Positions 31,443-39,679 of a stretch of 64,000 nucleotides of DNA are shown piece after piece. Each line of letters begins with the position of its first letter. Position 1 is the stretch's first letter. The stretch is from Mycolicibacterium helvum. GTDB taxonomy: Bacteria; Actinomycetota; Actinomycetes; Mycobacteriales; Mycobacteriaceae. Where the stretch lies: positions 744,001 to 808,000 of the forward strand of contig NZ_AP022596.1 of the NCBI RefSeq assembly GCF_010731895.1, given 5' to 3'. Position numbers and translations under genes: made by a program. The notes under the pieces are model-generated. The model did not search any database. It saw only the letters and a program-made list of their open reading frames with translations, and had not been told where the DNA came from.

Positions 31443-31457
31443 TATGGTCAATATTCG
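31443..31457 (+). promoter_or_regulatory. Leaderless-type -10 element before the ABC exporter
   Basis: TATGGT (31443-31448) is followed by eight bases and then the GTG start codon, the arrangement expected when transcription begins at the start codon. No ribosome site and no clear -35 box are visible. Confidence 0.4.
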
Positions 31458-32386
31458 TGATCGAGCTTGACGGAGTAGCAAAGACATTCGACGGGAACGT
31501 CCTGGCGCTGCAGGACATCAGCTTTTCCGTCGCCACAGGGTCGATCTGCGCTTTGCTCGGTCATAACGGCGCCGGGAAGACCACCACGATCAACATTCTC
31601 TCGACGTTGATGCGGCCGACCTATGGCAACGCAATCGTGGCCGGGTACGACGTCGTCCGAGATCCTGGCAAAGTCCGTGCATCCATTGGAATGACCGGGC
31701 AACACGCCGCGCTGGACTGGCAGCTCACTGGCCGGGAGAACCTGATCATGTTCGGCCGGCTGCACGGTATGCGCCGCAAAGACGCGCGTGCGAGAGCCGA
31801 CGCGTTGATAGAGCAGTTTGATTTGGCGCATGCTGCCGACCGGACGGTAGTCACCTATTCAGGTGGCATGCGACGACGCGTCGATATCGCCGCCGCCCTG
31901 GTGGTCAAGCCCGAGGTGCTCTTTCTCGACGAGCCAACGACCGGATTGGATCCGCGCAGTCGCCGGACGGTTTGGGATCTGGTGTCGTCCTTGGCAGCCG
32001 ACGGAGTGACGGTATTGCTCACGACTCAGTATCTCGAAGAAGCCGACAGGCTCAGCGATTCCATAGTCGTCATCGATCACGGCCGGGTGATCGCAAGCGG
32101 CACTGCCGAAGATCTCAAGAGTCGGGTCGGATTCAGCTACTGCACAGTGAGTCCCGTCGATCCCGCCGATCTGGCCAAGATCATGGCCGCAGTCGCCGAC
32201 CTCAGGGGCGCCGAGGCCGACGAGGAAGCCAACACCGTTTCGGTGCTGGCAACCAGCGGTGTCTCGACACTCAGTGAGGTATTTCGCCGCGTCGACCAGC
32301 TCGATATCGAGCTGGCTGATATCTCACTGCGCAAACCCTCCCTTGACGAGGTGTTTCTACATCTCACGAATAGTGTCACCGCGTGA
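31457..32386 (+). CDS. ABC exporter ATPase (DrrA-like)
   Basis: About 309 residues. Walker A GHNGAGKTTT lies near 36, signature YSGGMRRRVDIA near 133, and Walker B LFLDEPTTGLD near 154. A C-terminal extension ends PSLDEVFLHLTN, as in DrrA-type ATPases. It powers the two permeases that follow. I chose GTG 31457 because family homology starts at IELDGVAKTF; the open frame begins 59 codons earlier without homology. Stop and next start overlap in GTGA. DrrABC-like transporters accompany GPL and phthiocerol dimycocerosate loci, so lipid or lipopeptide export is the natural role. Confidence 0.92.
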   Translation: MIELDGVAKTFDGNVLALQDISFSVATGSICALLGHNGAGKTTTINILSTLMRPTYGNAIVAGYDVVRDPGKVRASIGMTGQHAALDWQLTGRENLIMFGRLHGMRRKDARARADALIEQFDLAHAADRTVVTYSGGMRRRVDIAAALVVKPEVLFLDEPTTGLDPRSRRTVWDLVSSLAADGVTVLLTTQYLEEADRLSDSIVVIDHGRVIASGTAEDLKSRVGFSYCTVSPVDPADLAKIMAAVADLRGAEADEEANTVSVLATSGVSTLSEVFRRVDQLDIELADISLRKPSLDEVFLHLTNSVTA

Positions 32387-33138
32387 CCGCAGTTGCTGTT
32401 CTTACCGAACGCATCGTTCGAAACACGCTACGCAGCGATTTGCCGTTCGCAGTTTTGGCGCCCACCGGCAACTTTGTCATCTTCAACCTTGCACTGCGCA
32501 ATGTGATTGATACCGGCGGAATTGCCTACTCCCAGTACCTACTTCCGGTCATCATCGTCCAAGTCACGTTGCTGGGTGCACTGACAACCGTCGACCGTGC
32601 CGGCCGAGACAATCAGTCCGAGCTCGGGGTTCGGCTCCGCACCTTGCCGTTCTCCGCATTGGCTCCGCTGACTGCCCGCATGTTGTACTGCCTCATCCGC
32701 GGAGTCATCGGCCTCCTCGCCTCAATCGCCGTCGGATATGCGTTCGGCTTCCGAATGCTGGGCGGACTCGGCTGCGGGCTTGCCTTCTGTGCCCTAGTCC
32801 TGACATTGACCCTTGCGCTATCGCTCGCTGCAGACGCAGCGGGCGTGTGGATCTCAGGGTCCCCGGTCGCCAGGGATGGCGGATCGAGTCAACTTCTCCT
32901 GGTGCCTCAACTGCTTCTCGTCATGCTGTCCACCGGAATGGCGCCGGTCGACTCGTTTCCCGACTGGTTGCACGGGTTCGTGCAATATCAGCCGGTTTCG
33001 CAAGTGACCGAAAGCCTGCGTGGGATCGCCGCCGGCCAAGTCGATCTCGGCAATCTGACGACCACCTTGGCCTGGTGTCTAGGGCTGCTGCTGGTGTTCG
33101 GGGTGATTGCAGTACGGATGCAAAGGCGGACGCAATGA
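32383..33138 (+). CDS. ABC-2 type permease (DrrB-like)
   Basis: A 251-residue ABC-2 membrane protein with about six hydrophobic segments, for example YLLPVIIVQVTLLGALTTV near 50-68, and a C-terminal FGVIAVRMQRR. The loop FVQYQPVSQVTESLRG is typical of daunorubicin-type permeases. Its GTG overlaps the ATPase stop by four bases, and its own TGA overlaps the next ATG. Forms a heteromeric exporter with the adjacent permease and ATPase. Confidence 0.88.
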   Translation: MTAVAVLTERIVRNTLRSDLPFAVLAPTGNFVIFNLALRNVIDTGGIAYSQYLLPVIIVQVTLLGALTTVDRAGRDNQSELGVRLRTLPFSALAPLTARMLYCLIRGVIGLLASIAVGYAFGFRMLGGLGCGLAFCALVLTLTLALSLAADAAGVWISGSPVARDGGSSQLLLVPQLLLVMLSTGMAPVDSFPDWLHGFVQYQPVSQVTESLRGIAAGQVDLGNLTTTLAWCLGLLLVFGVIAVRMQRRTQ

Positions 33139-33935
33139 TCGCGCACCAACCGCTGCGAGGCTCACTAGTCAACGAGAGTCTGGTATTCGCGGGCCAGCTG
33201 CTCACCCACTGGCGCCGCGCGCCGCTGATCCCGATCCAATCAGTGCTGTTCCCAGCGTTTTTGCTGATCACCTACTATCTGCTGGTCGGAAAGTCGGTCT
33301 TGAGAATGACGGGCACCGACAGTCTCTATGGTTTGGTGCCGACATGCGCCATCGCCGGTGCCTTTTCCGGGGCACTCGCGGCGGGGCTGACCCTCCCCCT
33401 CGAACGCGATAACGGACTGCTGAGCCAGTTTTGGGCGTTACCGGTACACCGCGCCAGCGCTCTGACCGGCAGGCTGATCGCCGAGGCTGCCCGCACACTG
33501 GTGAGCACTGTTGTCATCACCGCGGTCGGCGTCGGGCTCGGCCTTCGATTCCACGGCAACGTGCTCAATTTCCTCCTGTTCTTGCTGGTGCCCGTTTTGG
33601 TGGTCATCGCCTTTTCGATGGCCGTGATCGCAATCGCGGTGCGCGCCAAGGACGGGACCATGCTGATCTGGTTGGGGCTGCCGGCGATCACCGCCGTGTT
33701 CGCCAGCTCTGGCTCTCCGCCCGTTGAATCGTTGCCTTCGTGGATGTGGCCACTTCTTCGGCTGCAGCCGATGGAGCCGATCGTCGAGTCCATGCGGACG
33801 CTAGCCCAGGGCAGTTTCCCAGTCGTGCCTCTCCTGCAGGGCCTGCTCTGGACGGTGGTAGCAGTTGCGGTGGTCGGGCCGCTAGCTGTCCGCGGCTACC
33901 GCGCCGCGGCCGAGTCGGGAGGCGCTCGCGGTTGA
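33135..33935 (+). CDS. ABC-2 type permease (DrrC-like)
   Basis: A 266-residue permease from ATG 33135, which overlaps the previous stop (ATGA). It contains the ABC-2 pattern: an N-terminal HWRRAPLIPIQSVLFPAFLL, several membrane helices, and LLRLQPMEPIVESMRT before the last helix, the counterpart of the loop in the partner permease. Its TGA overlaps the TTG start of acyltransferase 4 (TTGA), so exporter and acyltransferase are translationally coupled. Confidence 0.88.
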   Translation: MIAHQPLRGSLVNESLVFAGQLLTHWRRAPLIPIQSVLFPAFLLITYYLLVGKSVLRMTGTDSLYGLVPTCAIAGAFSGALAAGLTLPLERDNGLLSQFWALPVHRASALTGRLIAEAARTLVSTVVITAVGVGLGLRFHGNVLNFLLFLLVPVLVVIAFSMAVIAIAVRAKDGTMLIWLGLPAITAVFASSGSPPVESLPSWMWPLLRLQPMEPIVESMRTLAQGSFPVVPLLQGLLWTVVAVAVVGPLAVRGYRAAAESGGARG

Positions 33936-36121
33936 CACAGGCCGAAAGCGTTAGTGCTTCCGAGGAACAGCAGAGCCAACATTCGGTGCGGTCGCGATTC
34001 CGCCCGGACATCGAGGGCTTGCGCGCCGTCGCGGTGACAGCCGTGGTGCTCTTCCACGCCGGTGTTCCGGGTGTCAATGGCGGGTTCATCGGCGTGGATG
34101 TGTTCTTTGTGATCTCGGGCTTCCTGATCACCGGACTGCTCTGGCGTGAAGCGAATTCCACCGGCACCGTGCGGCTGCGCAGCTTCTACGGGGCGCGAGC
34201 CCGCCGACTGTTGCCGGCGTCGGCTGTAGTGGGCATATTCATCCTGATTTCCTCCGCCGTGGCGCTGCCCGTTCTGCAGGCCCGAAGCGTCATTTGGGAT
34301 GGCATCGCCAGCGCTCTCTATGTGAGCAACTACCGGTTCATCGAGGAGGGCGTCAACTACCTGGCCGTCGCACAGCCACCGTCGCCGTTCCAGCATTACT
34401 GGTCGTTGGGTGTCGAGGAGCAGTTTTATCTGGTGTGGCCAGCTTTGATCCTCGGCATGGCTTGGCTGATCCGTCGTGGGCGCCGACGCACCAAGAACGA
34501 GGCCACCGCTTCCCAGCGCCCCTATCTGGTGGTATTGGCGATCGTCGCGGTCACCTCATTCGCGCTGTCGCTGGCCATCACATATATAGCTGCCCCCGTA
34601 GCGTTCTTTTCACTGCCCACCCGGGCCTGGCAGCTGGCCGCCGGCGGACTCATCGCGCTCACCGATGAACACTGGCGACGGCTGCCGCCTTGGGCCGCCG
34701 CAATCACTGGCTGGGCCGGACTGGTGGCGATCCTCCTGGCTTGTGTCGAGCTGAGTTCGACCACCCTGTATCCGGGTGTCGCCGCGTTGCTGCCCACGCT
34801 GGGCGCGTTGTTGGTAATCGGCGCCGGCTGCGCCGCACCCACACAGGGCTGCGGCCGCTTGCTGGGATTGCCGCCGATGCGAGCCATCGGCCGGATCTCG
34901 TACTCGTTGTACCTATGGCACTGGCCGATTCTGCTGTTCGCGCTGTGGTCATTGGCGCCTGCACTCGGCCATACGCTGTTGTTCGGGCTGGCCGGGGTGT
35001 TGGTCTCTGTCGGGCTCGCAGCGCTCACATTTCGGTTCATCGAGAACCCTCTGCGATTCGCTCCTAAGATCCGCAACTCTCCCCGGCGCAGTCTCCTTCT
35101 CGGCGGTGGGGCGACTGCGGCCGCAGTCTGTGTAGGTGTGGTCCTGCTCGTATTGTCGCCGCTCCCAGTCGCCCGCGGCCCTGCAACGAAGCCGGTCACT
35201 CTCACTTCTTCAGCTCCTCCCGCCGGTGCGGGCATGGCCGCCTATGACGCGGCAGTGCAGGAAGTGTTCGCGGAGGTTCAGGCCGCGGTCTCAGCGTCGG
35301 CCAACCTACGAGCCGTGCCATCCAACGTGGACCCGCCACTTGCCGACGCAACGCCCAAAGACGCACTGGGCGCACCCAGCGGCTGCCTGCGTGGATTTTT
35401 CGAAGTCGGTCAGCCCGAGTGCGCGGTAGGTGATACAGCATCGCCTACCAGGGTGGCCGTACTAGGCGACTCGAATGCTGCAATGTGGACTCCCGCATTC
35501 CAGCAAGTTGCCGATCAACGCCGCTGGCGGCTCGAGATCATGGCGAAAGCCGACTGCCCGTTCCTAGACCTGAAGATCAACAACCCCGCAGTTGGCCGTG
35601 AATACACCGAGTGCAAGCAGTGGCGCGGCCAGATAATCGATCGCTTGAAGGCGGAGCACACGGAATTGGTCGTGTTGGCCATGACACGGCTCTACGGCCC
35701 TAAACACGGCTGGGACTCGGGTTTCACCGCTTTCGACCAGGCGTGGCTCGATGGCCTAACCAGCATGGTGCAGCAGTTGCGCAGCATCGGCGCCGAGGTA
35801 CTGGTGCTGGGCCCTATCCCAGATCCACGGTCAGTGGTGCCCGACTGCCTGTCGCGTCACCTCGAGGACGCGACAGCGTGTTCGCCGGCCAGGTCGGCAG
35901 CAGTGAACGACTCCGGCATCGCGGCAGAGTCGGCCGCAACCAACGCCGCCGGGGGACAGTACGCGGACCTGACGCCTCTGTTTTGCACCAGCGATCGCTG
36001 CCCGGTCATCGTCGGCAACACGTTGGTCTACGTCGACTTGTTCCACGTGACGCGCCAATACTCGCGGTTGTTGGCACCGGCGATGGCAGCACTGGCGCAG
36101 CGCGCACTCGCACTCAACTGA
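33932..36121 (+). CDS. Membrane O-acyltransferase with SGNH domain, paralogue 4
   Basis: About 729 residues. Membrane domain motifs are DIEGLRAVAVTAVVLFHAG, FFVISGFLIT, HYWSLGVEEQFYLVW and SYSLYLWHWPILLF. The SGNH domain has GDSNAAMW (Asn instead of the usual His after the Ser, which should be tolerated) and VYVDLFHVTRQYS, with Asp and His kept. TTG at 33932 aligns with the starts of the three other paralogues; the longer frame would overlap the permease by about 190 bp. Unlike the others it has no leader element and depends on the exporter operon. Confidence 0.9.
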   Translation: MTQAESVSASEEQQSQHSVRSRFRPDIEGLRAVAVTAVVLFHAGVPGVNGGFIGVDVFFVISGFLITGLLWREANSTGTVRLRSFYGARARRLLPASAVVGIFILISSAVALPVLQARSVIWDGIASALYVSNYRFIEEGVNYLAVAQPPSPFQHYWSLGVEEQFYLVWPALILGMAWLIRRGRRRTKNEATASQRPYLVVLAIVAVTSFALSLAITYIAAPVAFFSLPTRAWQLAAGGLIALTDEHWRRLPPWAAAITGWAGLVAILLACVELSSTTLYPGVAALLPTLGALLVIGAGCAAPTQGCGRLLGLPPMRAIGRISYSLYLWHWPILLFALWSLAPALGHTLLFGLAGVLVSVGLAALTFRFIENPLRFAPKIRNSPRRSLLLGGGATAAAVCVGVVLLVLSPLPVARGPATKPVTLTSSAPPAGAGMAAYDAAVQEVFAEVQAAVSASANLRAVPSNVDPPLADATPKDALGAPSGCLRGFFEVGQPECAVGDTASPTRVAVLGDSNAAMWTPAFQQVADQRRWRLEIMAKADCPFLDLKINNPAVGREYTECKQWRGQIIDRLKAEHTELVVLAMTRLYGPKHGWDSGFTAFDQAWLDGLTSMVQQLRSIGAEVLVLGPIPDPRSVVPDCLSRHLEDATACSPARSAAVNDSGIAAESAATNAAGGQYADLTPLFCTSDRCPVIVGNTLVYVDLFHVTRQYSRLLAPAMAALAQRALALN

Positions 36122-36136
36122 TCAAGACGTCTGTCG

Positions 36137-37420
36137 TCACGGTACTTGGCCAGGGCACCACGAACGCGCGAGACCTTCGATAGCATCTGCCGCAGCCGCA
36201 GCCCCTTCGGCGGGCTTCTGCATCCTGAGGGCGACCTCGCGGGCCCGGTCGCGATACTCCGGGGTGAGGATCCGCCGTAGGTCTGCCACCAAAGTCTTAT
36301 GGGAAAGACGCGAAAAGCGCCGACTGATACCAACTCTCAGTCGTGCGATCATCGCGCCCCGCATCCGCCGATCGGGCGCGGACCAGAGCACCAGATGGGG
36401 AATACCGGCCCGAAGAGCCGCCGCCATCGTGCCCGCACCGCCGTGGTGAACCACCGCGCGGCACGCCGGAAAGCTCGCGGCGTAGTTCATCGTCTCTACC
36501 ACCTTGACGTGGTCTGCATGGGGGTCCGTGCTGAATCCGCTTGAGCCAGCACACACCAGGGCACGCTCACCCAACTGCGCGCACGTCTGGCTGATCATGG
36601 CGATCGTATCGGCAGGTGACTTCAACGCCATACTGCCAAAGGCGAAACAGATCGGTGGTGTACCCGCGGCGATCCACGACGCGACCTCGTCATCGGCTTC
36701 GGTGGACATCTCCAGTGTCAGGGTTCCGACAAAGGGCCGTTGGTGCTTCCACCTCGCCCATTCGGTTGCCAGGCCGGGGAAGCAGACTTCGTCATAAGCC
36801 TGGAGTTCCAACGTTCCGCGTTCGGTGATCCGTCTCGTGGCGGCACGGGAATCCTTCGGCAGCCCCAATTCACGGCGCTGCCTTTTCTCGGCGTTCCCGG
36901 CCACCCGCGACGTGATCCACCAAAAGGCAGTCATTGTCACCCGACTCAACGGCGCCGGTAGGAACCACAGAAAGTTCCCGTTCGGCCGCAGCGGAATGTA
37001 GTGCAGTGTGGCCATTGGGATGGCGTAGTACTCGGCGACATTGTCGGCAAGGTCCTCGAAGACCTGGCCGTGGAACAGCAAGTCCGCCCCTTCGGTCACC
37101 GACATCAGCACCTGGCCGAGTTCCGAGCGGCATCGTTCTTGGAATTCCCAGTCATCCTGGTACATCTTTCGCAGACTCTTGAGCTGCCACGGGCGGTGGG
37201 CGGATTCCCCGGATTGGTTCGCGCCCGCGTTCTTTGCCAGCGCCGTCTGCGAATCCGGCCCGTATGCGACGGCCGTGAACCCGGCCGATTCGACGAAGCC
37301 GATCTGGTCAGGCGGGACCGCGACCAGCACATCGTGTCCTCGACGCACCAGTTCGCACCCGACCGCCAGCGATGGCTCCACATCGCCTCGAGTTCCATAC
37401 GCTGCCAACACAATTTTCAT
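36137..37420 (-). CDS. GPL-type glycosyltransferase (GT-B)
   Basis: A 427-residue GT1-like enzyme starting MKIVLAAYGTRGDVEPSLAV. The donor-site motif VVHHGGAGTMAAALRAGIP lies near residue 330 and ICFAFGSMALKSPADTIAMI near 260. A 15-residue stretch near residues 65-80 is longer than in the paralogues. Its ATG overlaps the stop of the acetyltransferase gene by four bases, so both proteins are likely made together. The operon also holds a UDP-sugar dehydrogenase and an epimerase, so a uronic-acid-derived donor is plausible. Confidence 0.88.
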   Translation of the reverse strand: MKIVLAAYGTRGDVEPSLAVGCELVRRGHDVLVAVPPDQIGFVESAGFTAVAYGPDSQTALAKNAGANQSGESAHRPWQLKSLRKMYQDDWEFQERCRSELGQVLMSVTEGADLLFHGQVFEDLADNVAEYYAIPMATLHYIPLRPNGNFLWFLPAPLSRVTMTAFWWITSRVAGNAEKRQRRELGLPKDSRAATRRITERGTLELQAYDEVCFPGLATEWARWKHQRPFVGTLTLEMSTEADDEVASWIAAGTPPICFAFGSMALKSPADTIAMISQTCAQLGERALVCAGSSGFSTDPHADHVKVVETMNYAASFPACRAVVHHGGAGTMAAALRAGIPHLVLWSAPDRRMRGAMIARLRVGISRRFSRLSHKTLVADLRRILTPEYRDRAREVALRMQKPAEGAAAAADAIEGLARSWCPGQVP

Positions 37421-38631
37421 CGAGGCGTCTCCGGCTCAGGCTGCATCGGTTGAGATACCGGGGATCGCCCTCCTCCCGACACGTCGCCCGAGGGTCGCCC
37501 CCTCTTTTCGAAACGACGCTTGAGAGAAATCGCCGGCTTCTCGACGACGAACCAACTGAACGTGGCCAGTGGCACGGTAACGATGGTTGCGACCAATGCA
37601 AAGACGACGGGATTCAGAACGGCAAGCCCACAGATGACCAGCAATTGCTGTACCGGCCACGCATAGACGTAGACACCGTAGGACAGATCCGTCCGGAGGC
37701 GAAATCGTTTGTCCTGGATGAGCGCACCCGTGACGATGACGGCGTAGGCCAGTGGAATTGCGGCGAGCACCCGGTAATTGGGCAAGAAGCTCGCCGCCAG
37801 AACAATGACCGCACTGAGCGTTACGAGTGACCACCGCGCTGGAAGCACATTTCGGACCTGATAGATGAGGGCGCCGGCCCAGAACATGACAGCGAAGCGG
37901 GCAACGATCGCCTGCACGAAAAGCACGGCAGTGGCCGGGTCCATGCTCTGCTGCGTCTCCGCCAGGTTCGCGAACACACTCCATGCCGGCAGTCGGGCAG
38001 ACCACAACAGCGCCAACGCCAACAACGCCGGAATGAACCACTTCCGGCGTAGCAACCCGACCACACCGAAGACGGCGACGGCGACGTAGCACAACACTTC
38101 CCAGATCAGGGTCCACAGTGAACCGTTCCAGACTCCCGGCACCGGAATACCGCTTGGGGTACCACCGATGCCTTGCTGAGTCAGCATCACTCCGAGATTT
38201 GCGATCACGTACTCAAACGGCGCACGCGACAGCAGCAACTTGGTGGCTGAGCCGCCCTGGACGGCCACCCCGATCGGAGCGATGACAAACGCTGTGACGA
38301 TCAGGCAGAACCACAAACCGGGCAGGATGCGTAGAGCTCGAGCGACGAAGTAGTCACGGACCCGCGGCCGCCTGAACCAGCTCCATGTGATGAGGAACCC
38401 TGAGATGGCGAAGAACCCGTCGACCCATACGTCTCGGAGAAGCTGATGAGCCGGCGCGAACGACAGCTCGCGTCCGGTGATCGCCCACGAGTGGTACACA
38501 ATGACGCCCGTGGCCATCGCCAATCGGCATGCATTGAGTGCGTTGCGCCGCGGATCGAATAACCTTCCGATGCTCTTGCCGCCGGCGACCACGGGACTGC
38601 TCGCGGCCGCGGATGTGGGGTCTGCGGTCAT
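37417..38631 (-). CDS. Membrane acyltransferase without SGNH domain (GPL Atf-like)
   Basis: A 404-residue acyltransferase-3 protein with about ten hydrophobic segments: ATGVIVYHSWAITG (catalytic-type His), DGFFAISGFLITWSWFRR and WTLIWEVLCYVAVAVFG. It ends in a hydrophilic tail and has no SGNH domain. In length and architecture it resembles the Atf acetyltransferases of GPL loci, which acetylate the 6-deoxytalose. It lies 12 bp after the SDR gene and overlaps the glycosyltransferase start. The other four acyltransferases here carry an SGNH domain, so this one probably has a different acceptor or acyl group. Confidence 0.85.
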   Translation of the reverse strand: MTADPTSAAASSPVVAGGKSIGRLFDPRRNALNACRLAMATGVIVYHSWAITGRELSFAPAHQLLRDVWVDGFFAISGFLITWSWFRRPRVRDYFVARALRILPGLWFCLIVTAFVIAPIGVAVQGGSATKLLLSRAPFEYVIANLGVMLTQQGIGGTPSGIPVPGVWNGSLWTLIWEVLCYVAVAVFGVVGLLRRKWFIPALLALALLWSARLPAWSVFANLAETQQSMDPATAVLFVQAIVARFAVMFWAGALIYQVRNVLPARWSLVTLSAVIVLAASFLPNYRVLAAIPLAYAVIVTGALIQDKRFRLRTDLSYGVYVYAWPVQQLLVICGLAVLNPVVFALVATIVTVPLATFSWFVVEKPAISLKRRFEKRGRPSGDVSGGGRSPVSQPMQPEPETPR

Positions 38632-38643
38632 CTGAACCGCTCC

Positions 38644-39633
38644 CTAGCCCAATTCTTCGAGGTACCACGGGTTGGCCCGTGCCCACTCGATGGTCCGGCG
38701 GATCCCTTCCTCCACGTCGACCTTCAGGCGCCAGCCCAGCTCCCGCTGCGCCTTCGTCGAGTCCGGGATACGACGGGGAATGTCTTCGTATCGGCCGCCG
38801 AAACGTTCAGTCGTGTCTACGGGTTCGGCGCTCGATACCGAGTCGACACTGGCGATCTTGATCGCCAGATCCACCGCGTCCCGCATACTCGTCTCGATCA
38901 TGCTCCCGACGTTGAAGGCCTCGCCGATCGCCGTATCACTGTCGGCCGCGAGCAAGGTGCCAGCGACCGCGTCATCGACATAGGTGAAGCAGCGGGTCTG
39001 GTCTCCGGAGTCGTAGAGCAACGGCTGGCGGCCGTTGAGGATGCGGTGAATGGTCTGCGACACCACGAAGATCGGATTCTGCCGCGGGCCATACACATTG
39101 AAGTACCGGACGACCGTCACGGGCAACCCGTAGGCGGCGTGCATCGCGAAGACCAGATGCTCGGCCATGCCCTTGCTGGTGCTGTAGCTCCACCGCGCAG
39201 TCTTCGTCGAACCCAGCACCCGATCGTCGTCCTCGGCGAACGGCGGGTTGGGATTCTTGCCGAACACTTCGGAGGTGCTGGCGAATACCACACGAATTCC
39301 ATTGCGGTGGCTGAGTTCGAGCACGTTGCGGGTCCCGATCACATTGACGTCGAGAACCTGAAGCGGATCGTTCATGTAGTTCTTGACGCCGACAACCGCG
39401 GCCAGATGGAACACGGTGTCGACATCGGGAGTCAGCGCATTCTCGAGGGCAGCCAGGTCGGTGACATCCCCTTGTACGAACCGGAAGTTCGGGTGGCTGT
39501 CGAAGTCGATACTGGTGTCACGGGTGTTCTTGGCGAAGTCGAAAATGGTGACGCTGTCGCCACGGTCCAGCAGCGCGGTCACCAAATGCGTTCCGATGAA
39601 ACCGTAGCCGCCGGTCACGACGACATTGGACAT
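38644..39633 (-). CDS. Extended-SDR nucleotide-sugar epimerase/decarboxylase
   Basis: A 329-residue NAD-dependent SDR: GGYGFIGTHL near 8-17, HLAAVVGVKNYMNDPLQVLD, YSTSK near 151 (catalytic Tyr and Lys), and VVRYFNVYGPRQNP. It resembles the GalE / UDP-glucuronate decarboxylase / UDP-glucuronate 4-epimerase group. Its gene follows a UDP-sugar dehydrogenase by 46 bp, so UDP-glucuronate (or a related uronate) is the likely substrate, giving UDP-galacturonate or UDP-xylose. Sequence alone does not decide between epimerase and decarboxylase. Confidence 0.75.
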   Translation of the reverse strand: MSNVVVTGGYGFIGTHLVTALLDRGDSVTIFDFAKNTRDTSIDFDSHPNFRFVQGDVTDLAALENALTPDVDTVFHLAAVVGVKNYMNDPLQVLDVNVIGTRNVLELSHRNGIRVVFASTSEVFGKNPNPPFAEDDDRVLGSTKTARWSYSTSKGMAEHLVFAMHAAYGLPVTVVRYFNVYGPRQNPIFVVSQTIHRILNGRQPLLYDSGDQTRCFTYVDDAVAGTLLAADSDTAIGEAFNVGSMIETSMRDAVDLAIKIASVDSVSSAEPVDTTERFGGRYEDIPRRIPDSTKAQRELGWRLKVDVEEGIRRTIEWARANPWYLEELG

Positions 39634-39679
39634 AGTTGCTCTTTCGTTCTACGTACGGTGTGAAGTACCTGTCGGCCGC

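Noticed and set aside
33740..33931. Longer 793-residue version of acyltransferase 4
   Set aside because: The first 64 codons lie within the permease gene in another frame and have no counterpart in the paralogues; TTG 33932 aligns with their starts.
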